A DNA stretch of 18,965 nt from Bacillota bacterium. GTDB lineage: Bacteria > Bacillota > Clostridia > Acetivibrionales > DTU013. The translations under genes were made by a program, and so were the position numbers. Positions 10,401 through 16,000 of this stretch are shown one piece after another. The stretch is taken from positions 1 to 18,965 of the forward strand of contig JAEWQC010000037.1 in the NCBI GenBank assembly GCA_023399355.1, read 5' to 3'. The notes under the pieces were generated by a model that had not been told where the DNA came from, searched no databases, and saw nothing but the letters and a program-made list of their open reading frames with translations. Each line of letters opens with the position of its first letter. The stretch's first letter is position 1.

Positions 10401-10481
10401 GACGAGTTGCAGGAGATTACATCGCGGATCCTGCAAAATCAGGAAGATCTGGATATTAATCTTGATTTTCTTATGGAGTGA
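4401..10481 (+). CDS. Hybrid trans-AT-type PKS-NRPS: KS-DH-KR-ACP-C
   Basis: One polyketide extension module plus a condensation domain, 2026 residues. A 30-residue lead precedes a KS (about 31-459) with all three catalytic residues: Cys204 in DTACSSS, His339 in EAHGTGT, His379 in KTNIGHL. The next 190 residues are a linker ending LPGYPFLQSR, with no GHSxG and too short for an AT, so malonyl is presumably loaded in trans. DH (about 655-940) has His689 and Asp853, but HxxxGxxxxP reads HKVLEEYVVP and DxxxQ/H reads DRAAN. KR (about 940-1390) has TGGTGGLG at 1181-1188 and Ser1328/Tyr1341/Asn1345; Asp is kept in the LDD-equivalent position and no Trp lies 8 before the Tyr, suggesting B-type. ACP Ser1506 (GGDSI) follows, then a C domain (about 1575-2005) with HHIITDG at 1708-1714. 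The protein then ends in a short acidic tail with no A domain. It would extend an acyl or peptidyl chain by a beta-hydroxy or enoyl ketide and condense it with an amino acid carried on another protein. Confidence 0.97.
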   Translation: MANKLLDLKGIKLTDISKEEKSKISNISRKDVAIIGLSCTFAEAKDSSEFWSILEKGKDCVREIPETRKADLDMFFRLNGDEQKNVEYCELAYMDEIDKFDYAFFNISPTEAGLMDPNQRLFLQTAFKASEDAGYGGDRLFGSNTGIYVGHSTDFGYEYKNLISAVNPEEYSNAIPGNVKSIIASRISYIMDLKGPSVVVDTACSSSLVAVHLACQGLRNGECDMAIAGGVKFHLLPLKNEGNAKLGIESSDNRARTFDAGSDGTGFGEGVGAVVLKPLNKALEDGDNIYAVIKGSAYNQDGSSVGITAPNAQAQQDVILAAWKDAGISPDTITLLEAHGTGTKLGDPVEISGIQKAFKHYTDRKQFCAIGSVKTNIGHLDSLAGIAGLIKSVLALNKKKIPPNVHFTRPNSKISFEDSPVYVNDTLSDWETEGFPRRCGVSAFGLSGTNCHTVLEEAPATPYTQAVEKVEKTSIVNLSAKNRESLTQMISNYKEFLEDKKDLCLEELCNTANTGRSHYNFRISILAGNLEELRFKIGKLAISGPDLPIEGVYFGVHKLITVMKENRKNGEITEDEKRQLSLKADLLLKEISLYGSGDEKTFNELCSLYVNGADVKWNELYKGRKVRKLSLPGYPFLQSRCWVEPNERLKNYNKTQPHPLFDHLVADTVGVKVYSTLFSPDRHWVVNEHKVLEEYVVPGTTYLEMAREMGDNYYNDGYIQLKDVLFMSPLVVKEGELKNIQSVVREEDGFLSFTIAAKSVNGDSWNRYVEGKIYCSSEKNPRIVDIEQIKSRLMSLKVLNKEEEQAGAIVVGPRWDSLKEVYIADKEALARYELPLEYENDLKEYVLHPALMDRAANLAIKAVGEGLYLPFSYKSFKIFGPTPRVLYSYLVRKDDGKQNKETARFDVLLLNEQGEVFGEVEDYYIKKVHIGEFKYQQTYGDATIYYETSWKLTDIEKKDIDLKGCSLVLKPDLGFADEVVSFLKEMSEDIIEIGFGKSYKKLDENKYTIKNTISDFRRLLEELKSRKIDRIFHMSTLGEYGSVNDIGSLEKELDTGVLSLFNLSKSIVECKYDGKLDLFLISENISEVTGYEKGINPHNAALFGLGKVVGQENSNIVVKCIDIDDTTKAMEVVREIALGGKDLSVSYRNGLRYLEELSIVYMHKIQAKEIQPKDTGVYIITGGTGGLGLEMGKNLSSLGKISLCLINRTEMPAREEWESLIENPSTEKKLIHKIQSIREMEQTGANVICVKCDVSKENELESAINELRNKFGRINGVIHCAGIAGDGFIFRKEEETFKRVMGPKVQGTLLLDRMTRQDEPDFFVLFSSINAVIGVAGQGDYTAANSYLDAYSVYRNKLGLRTLAINWPAWQETGMAVDYGVHEVKGLFNPISTVLAINAFKDTITRPFKRIIVGELNLEFDMDYIDNMNYLRLSDETRSLLHKIKKKATNASHVKYNKQSAHVDIKGRDYGEYKPNERKLAQIWAEVLGLGEIDIYDSFFELGGDSILALRIANRMNEVTGISLNIGDLFEHMTVYDLAGYLDEKMGDVNNQTEYTQINLSGSSLKEDMGEYDENMGYELTHAQKRMWFMQKYDPNMTVYNLPVTGNMTNTIIDLQNLQKAINTLIQRHTSLRTIFKEVNGEPRQFMLPNLELSVELVDLSEKENKEQLLADTISSENKVPFDLSGPLVKSKLYKMSEGNYRVYMNIHHIITDGWSINMFFKELFETYMAIMNGREVDAAPLRPGYLDYLRQQKMWEKSDDFKKTEEYWLNEISKPVPVLNLPTDYKRPEMLTYNGSFIKFRINREQTNRLKEMAKKLNSTLNMVLLAEYFLLLQKVSNAKDIIVGMPITGRDTKEAEKIFGLFINTICIRVQFDGISTFKELVDYVKNKNLHAYRHSKYPFELLVNGVNPERDTSRSPIVSTMFQIYDNMPPEFDGVSMFELSFMGREWENGMEVRVEFNTDLFKRETVKKLTLYFISMIEKTTNSPFEKLADIKLLNADELQEITSRILQNQEDLDINLDFLME

Positions 10482-10482
10482 C

Positions 10483-10490
10483 AGGGGGGG
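10483..10490 (+). promoter_or_regulatory. G-tract ribosome binding site deciding a GTG start
   Basis: A followed by seven G residues lies 5 bases before GTG at 10496, inside the 14-base gap after the TGA at 10479-10481. It is the only purine-rich site in the gap and supports GTG as the start. The G7 homopolymer is unusual beside the AGGAGG sites of the neighbouring genes. Confidence 0.7.
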
Positions 10491-10495
10491 TATAA

Positions 10496-13072
10496 GTGGC
10501 ACATGGTAAAACGTTGATTGAGGCGCTGATGAACTGTTGCAGGCAGGACACCGGAAGAATTACTTTCATTAACAGTGATGTTGATGAAAATGTTGTTTCC
10601 TATAAAGGGCTATTCGATAAAGCCTGTTGTGTGCTTGGAAAACTTCAGGCAGACGGGCTTAAAAAAGGTGATGAGCTTGTATTTCAAATTGAAAAGAATG
10701 AAAGCTTCCTGTTTGTGTTCTGGGCATGTATTCTTGGGGGAATTATTCCTGTTCCGATCTCCGTTGGCAACAATGAAGAACATAAGCTTAAATTGTTTAA
10801 AATATGGAATAAGTTAGAAAACCCCTACCTGGTAACGAACTCAAAGATACTGGAAGCTTATTTCAAATTTGCACAGGAAAGTGGATTTATTGATGCATAT
10901 GAAAAAATTAAAAACAAGACTATAGATATTGATAGCATTTTTACTATTTCATTTCCCCCGGAACTACCTTTCCAATCACCGGAAGATATTGCATTTATCC
11001 AATTTTCTTCAGGATCTACCGGAGAACCAAAGGGGGTTGTGTTAACCCATGGGAACCTTGTTGCAAATATAGCTGCAATGATAACTGCCATAAATATAAG
11101 TGAAAAAGACTCCATTTTAAGCTGGGTGCCTTTAACCCATGATTTGGGCATGATTGGGGGGCATCTGACCTCTGTCCTGGCGAATATAAATGATTACATT
11201 ATGCCTACATCACTGTTTATCCGCCGTCCGGTGCTTTGGATGAAAAAAGTAAATGAATACAGGACAACACTCCATTTGTCACCCAATTTTGGATTCAAGT
11301 ATTTCCTTTCAAATTATAAAATTGAAAATGCCAGGGAGTGGGATTTGTCCTGTATCCGCTTGATTTTCAATGGAGGAGAACCTATTTGTGCGGAGCTTTG
11401 TGATACATTCATCCAAACGTTTGCAGAGTTCGGACTTGGGAAGGAAGCCATATTCCCGGTTTATGGTCTGGCTGAAGCATGTCTGGCTGTGGCTTTTCCA
11501 CCTCATGGAAAGCTGTTCGAGAAAGTGATCCTTGACCGAAAATTCCTTAGTGTCGGACAAAAAGCTGTGGAATTGAATGATAAGGATTCAAACGATGCGG
11601 TAGTTTTTGTTGATGAAGGATATCCCGTAGAGAACTGTAGTTTTCGGATTTGTGATGATAACAACAATTTACTTGATGAAATGCATGTCGGGTATGTGCA
11701 TATTAAAGGTAAAAACGTTACAAAGGGATATTACAAGGATGAATATGTAACTGCTAAGGTGATTAACGCAGACGGATGGCTTAATACGGGGGATCTTGCT
11801 TTGGTCAGGAATGGAAGGCTGGTAGTTACCGGAAGAGCCAAGGACATTATTTTTATTGATGGACAGAATTACTATCCTCATGACATTGAGAGAGTCACAC
11901 AAACGGTGAAAGGCGTGGAACTTGGAAAAGTAGCCGTATGCGGGGTTCTGAACACCCGGTTGCAAAAAGAAGAGATTATCGCATTTGTTTTGTTTAAAAA
12001 ACAACTCGAAGACTTTGTACCAATCGTTATTGACATAAAAAAGTGTGTAAACAGGAAAATGGGGCTGCAGGTAATGGAAGTCATACCCATAAGGAGCATG
12101 CCGAAAACTACAAGTGGCAAGATACAGAGGTATTTACTCGGAGAAATGTACCTGAAAGGGGAGTTTTCCAAAACGATTGATGAGTTGAAAAGGATTATTG
12201 AACTGGAAAACGGCAAACAAATGGAAGATGTGCCAAAGGGTGAAACTGAACGCATTTTATTGGAAATATGCAAAGCTGAACTTTCATGTGCCCGAATGGG
12301 TGTTGACGACAGCTTTAATGAATATGGCGCAGATTCCATAGCATTGACCAAATTACATTCAAGACTGGATGAGATTTATCCGGGCAGGATAAGCATATTT
12401 GATATTTTTTCCAATCCGACAATATCAAAACTGGCTGGGTTTCTTAACAAGAAAGAGGGTATTGCAGCCCACTTGCTGGAACTGCCCCGGGAGTTTTTTA
12501 TCAGGGATAACGATTATATGCCTTCAAATTTCGAATTCCTTCTGAGCGGAGACTTGTATCAGGGTCTTGGCAATATTGCCGAGGTTGAAGGCGTAGATAT
12601 TTACAATATATTGCTTTCAATTTATATTTATCTGCTATCCGAGATTTCCGGGAGGCGGTTTATATCCGTCCAGTCCGTAATTGATCAATTCAACATGATT
12701 ACGCAAGTGGATATTGATTTAAACGGGATAAAGGATTTTTCCGAGCTTTTCAAGAGGGTTGCAGACATGTCCAGGGCTTCAGAAATGCATGGAAGTTATC
12801 CTGTGCAGGATGTCGGAAGAATTCAAAATGACAGGATGGGCACATTCGTATTGCCTCTATTTTGCAAAAACGGTTGTATTGCAGCAAGTCTATCGCTTTC
12901 GGATGTTTTCGATATTGTTCTGAAGGTTACTGAAAACGGAATTGGTTTGCACTTTGAACTGGAGTATAACCGAAATAGGCTTGGAAAGGAAAAAATAAAA
13001 GAACTTGCAAAAGAATATGCCGAAATGATTTCAACATTGATTTCTCAATATATTCGAATGGAAAAGGAATGA
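10496..13072 (+). CDS. Fatty-acyl-AMP-ligase-like loading protein: AL-ACP-C-lobe tail
   Basis: Stand-alone loading protein of 858 residues, inferred to adenylate a carboxylic acid, probably fatty, and transfer it to its own carrier as the starter unit. The AMP-forming domain (about 5-560) has FSSGSTGEPKG at 170-180, then SWVPLTHDLGMIGG, resembling the SWLPLxHDMGLIG signature of fatty-acyl-AMP ligases rather than amino-acid A domains. GLAEA follows, then a FAAL-like DRKFLSVGQ segment, NTGDLALVRNG, and Lys542 in TTSGKIQR. The carrier has GADSI with Ser614. From about 655 the protein ends in a lone C-lobe like that of the first gene. Start is GTG, set by a G-rich ribosome binding site. Its place third in the operon, after NRPS and PKS genes, is not collinear with a loading role. 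The alternative of a ligase for an aryl or other non-fatty acid cannot be excluded. Confidence 0.93.
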   Translation: MAHGKTLIEALMNCCRQDTGRITFINSDVDENVVSYKGLFDKACCVLGKLQADGLKKGDELVFQIEKNESFLFVFWACILGGIIPVPISVGNNEEHKLKLFKIWNKLENPYLVTNSKILEAYFKFAQESGFIDAYEKIKNKTIDIDSIFTISFPPELPFQSPEDIAFIQFSSGSTGEPKGVVLTHGNLVANIAAMITAINISEKDSILSWVPLTHDLGMIGGHLTSVLANINDYIMPTSLFIRRPVLWMKKVNEYRTTLHLSPNFGFKYFLSNYKIENAREWDLSCIRLIFNGGEPICAELCDTFIQTFAEFGLGKEAIFPVYGLAEACLAVAFPPHGKLFEKVILDRKFLSVGQKAVELNDKDSNDAVVFVDEGYPVENCSFRICDDNNNLLDEMHVGYVHIKGKNVTKGYYKDEYVTAKVINADGWLNTGDLALVRNGRLVVTGRAKDIIFIDGQNYYPHDIERVTQTVKGVELGKVAVCGVLNTRLQKEEIIAFVLFKKQLEDFVPIVIDIKKCVNRKMGLQVMEVIPIRSMPKTTSGKIQRYLLGEMYLKGEFSKTIDELKRIIELENGKQMEDVPKGETERILLEICKAELSCARMGVDDSFNEYGADSIALTKLHSRLDEIYPGRISIFDIFSNPTISKLAGFLNKKEGIAAHLLELPREFFIRDNDYMPSNFEFLLSGDLYQGLGNIAEVEGVDIYNILLSIYIYLLSEISGRRFISVQSVIDQFNMITQVDIDLNGIKDFSELFKRVADMSRASEMHGSYPVQDVGRIQNDRMGTFVLPLFCKNGCIAASLSLSDVFDIVLKVTENGIGLHFELEYNRNRLGKEKIKELAKEYAEMISTLISQYIRMEKE
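12458..13069 (+). other. Orphan condensation-domain C-lobe at loading-protein C-terminus
   Basis: About 200 residues after the carrier of the AL protein. It opens HLLELPREFF and later reads LPLFC then DVFDIVLKV and ELEYNRNRL. The tail of the first NRPS gene has the same landmarks in the same order (ELLEFPAEYF, LPLFC, VFDIVFKV, LCEYNASRL). The two tails match each other better than either matches the intact C domains, pointing to a shared sub-family. The N-lobe and HHxxxDG are absent. Confidence 0.75.
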
Positions 13073-13080
13073 AATGTATT

Positions 13081-13088
13081 AAGGAGGA
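13081..13088 (+). promoter_or_regulatory. Ribosome binding site for the fourth gene
   Basis: AAGGAGGA lies 9 bases before the ATG at 13098 and 8 bases after the preceding TGA (13070-13072). It selects 13098 as the start in preference to the ATG at 13069, which opens only a 74-codon out-of-frame reading. Confidence 0.88.
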
Positions 13089-13097
13089 CTTTAGGGG

Positions 13098-16000
13098 ATG
13101 GAGAAAATTACTGAGAATATTCTATTATCGTTGCCGGAGTATGCAAACGCCAGAGATTACTGGCTTGAAAAGCTGGCAGGGGTGGCAGGCGGCACAAGCC
13201 TGCAATATGATTATATGGAGCAAAGGGAATATGTCAGAAGTGAATATAGAGTTAATCTGGAGGATGGAATCGCTAATAGACTTTCTGAAATAGGAAAAAA
13301 CGGTGAATTGCCAACATATGTTGTCATGCTGGGGGCATTTAAGGCGTTATTGTATAAATTTACAGAAATACAGGATGTAGTCGTAGGTTCGCCGGTTTTG
13401 GTGAAGGAAGGACAAGACTCCGGCGGTAATGGAGCCGTGCTGCTCAGAAACCACCTGGATATGGGAATGACCTTTAGGCAGCTTTTGGAAGAGATCAGGC
13501 AAACCATTACTGAAGCACGTAAAAATCAACATTATCCTATCGGTAAGATTATTGAACAGTTAGGGGATGGAAATACTGAAAAGGCTTTTTTCAATACGGT
13601 TTTTGCATTCGAAAATATTCACAAAAAAGAGCATATAGAAAGAATGATCAGCGAATATGAAAGCGATATGGTGATTTCATTTTTGAGATCAGGACGCATG
13701 GGCGAGCAGTTGACGCAGACAACGACCAGCCCCGGGTCGGATTTTAATGGAACCATCCTATACAACTCGGTACGATATTCAGAGCAGACGATAAAAAGAC
13801 TGTCAGAACAATATAGCTTTGTACTGGGACAGGCCTTATCAAACTTTTCTATAACAATGGGTGAGATAGAGCTTGTAATGCCGGAAGAAAAGAAGCTGCT
13901 AGTGCACGACTTTAATAATACAGCTGCTCTATACCATGGTGAACAGCTTATACACAGGATGTTTGAAGAACGGGTTTTGCTGAACCGGGACAATACAGCA
14001 TTGGTTTTTAATGGAAGTGCCATCTCGTATGAAGAATTAAATAAAAGATCCAATCAATTGGCACGGACATTGCGGGAAAAAGGAGTGAGCAGGAATGAAA
14101 TTGTCGGTTTGATGACTGAACGCTCTTTTGAAATGATCATAGGCATCCTTGCCATTCTCAAAGCAGGCGGTGCATATATGCCTATCGATCCTGAGTATCC
14201 GAAGGAAAGAATCAAATACATGCTCGAAGACAGCCGGACAAAAATCCTGTTGAAATATGGACCGGATCTGGATAGAAGCTGGTTTGACGGGGAAATTATC
14301 GATTTGAAACATCCTTCACCGTTCAATAATGAATGTGGAAATACCGGGATAGTAAATGAACCACGTGATCTTGCATATGTCATATATACATCAGGTTCAA
14401 CCGGAAATCCAAAAGGTGTAATGATAGAGCATAAAGCAGTTAACAATTATATAAATGCAATAGGGGATGAAATTGATTTTTCTGCGGGAAGAGTGATACT
14501 CGCCTTAACTACAGTCTCTTTTGACATCTTTGTTACCGAAACACTTGCATCTCTTGTAAAGGGCTTGAAAATCGTGATTGCAGATGAAAATCAGCAGAGC
14601 GATATGAATCAGCTGTCGGATATTATAATGAATAATCAGGTGGAAATAATTCAGACGACTCCTTCCAGGATGGCACTTTTGATGGCCGGAAATAGTAGAA
14701 AAGACTGTTTTGGCATGCTTAAGACCATTATGATCGGAGGAGAGGCGTTTCCACAGAAACTCCTTGATAATTTAAAGGCGCTCACAACTGCAAAAATCTA
14801 TAATATGTATGGCCCTACGGAAACCACTGTCTGGTCTGCAGTCAGGGAAGTAACCGAATGCAGCAGAATTACAATAGGGAAACCTATAGCCAACACGAGG
14901 ATCTATATAATCGGTGCAAACGGGATGCTTAAACCTGTGGGTGTTGCCGGTGAGCTATGTATAGCCGGAGATGGGGTTGCAAGAGGATACCTCAACAGAA
15001 TGGAACTGACAGGTGAAAAATTTATACCGGAGCTATATTATGAAAATCAAGACGGACTAAATCCGGAAGATCATAAAATAATGTATAGAACCGGTGATTT
15101 GGCCAGATGGCTCCCGGATGGAGATATTGAGTTTCTTGGAAGGATGGATTACCAGGTAAAAGTAAGAGGCTACAGGATAGAACTGGGTGAAATCGAAACG
15201 GTACTTCAACAGGATGAATCAGTCAAAGAAGCCGTAGTTAAAGCGTTTGATGACAACGATGGAAATAAGTACCTGTGCGCATATCTGGTCTGCAAGGACG
15301 AAATTAATTTGACAGATATCAGGGAATATTCCCTGAAAAAGCTTCCGGATTATATGGTGCCTTCTTATTTTGTTAAACTTGCAGAATTACCGATGACCCC
15401 TAATGGAAAAGTTGACAGAAAGGCGCTGCCGGAACCTTTGTCAGTTATGGGAAACAGATCGGGATATATTGCTCCTGGCACCGAGACGGAGAAAAAGTTA
15501 GCTGCAATGTGGTGCGAACTGCTTGGCCTGGAAAAGGTCGGAGTAACAGAGAACTTTTTTGTACTCGGAGGGCATTCTCTCAAAGCTGTAAATATGATTA
15601 ACAGAATATTCAAAGAATACGATCTTGTGATTTTATTAAGTGATATATTCAAATATCCTACGGTAAGAGATTTGGCCAGTTATATTGAAGGCAAATACAA
15701 AGAAAACTTTATTTCACTGCAGACTGTAAAAGAGTTGGTCTCCTCCCCGGAAGAGGAGCGATTTGCCGATTTTATGCCAATATTGCCTGTGAAAGAGAAA
15801 GCGCGTTATCCGGTGTCACCTGCACAAAAAAATGTATTCTCATATGAACAGCTGCCTGAACTGAAAACAGCCAACAACATAGCTGGTGTAACTATCATTA
15901 ACACTGAACTTGACGTTGACAGGCTCGGACAGGCCTTTGGAAAGCTTCTGGAAAGGCACGAACCTCTAAGGACTTCCTTTGCCCTGCATGACGGGGGCTT

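Noticed and set aside
11878..12351. 157-codon antisense frame
   Set aside because: It is opposite the AL-ACP region with intact sense motifs (TTSGKIQR, GADSI); the Ser-rich antisense translation looks like a codon-bias shadow.
13069..13293. 74-codon + strand frame starting with an ATG that overlaps the stop of the loading-protein gene
   Set aside because: It is out of frame with the NRPS that starts at 13098, has no good ribosome binding site of its own, and its translation has no domain features; the AGGAGG site at 13081-13088 serves 13098.
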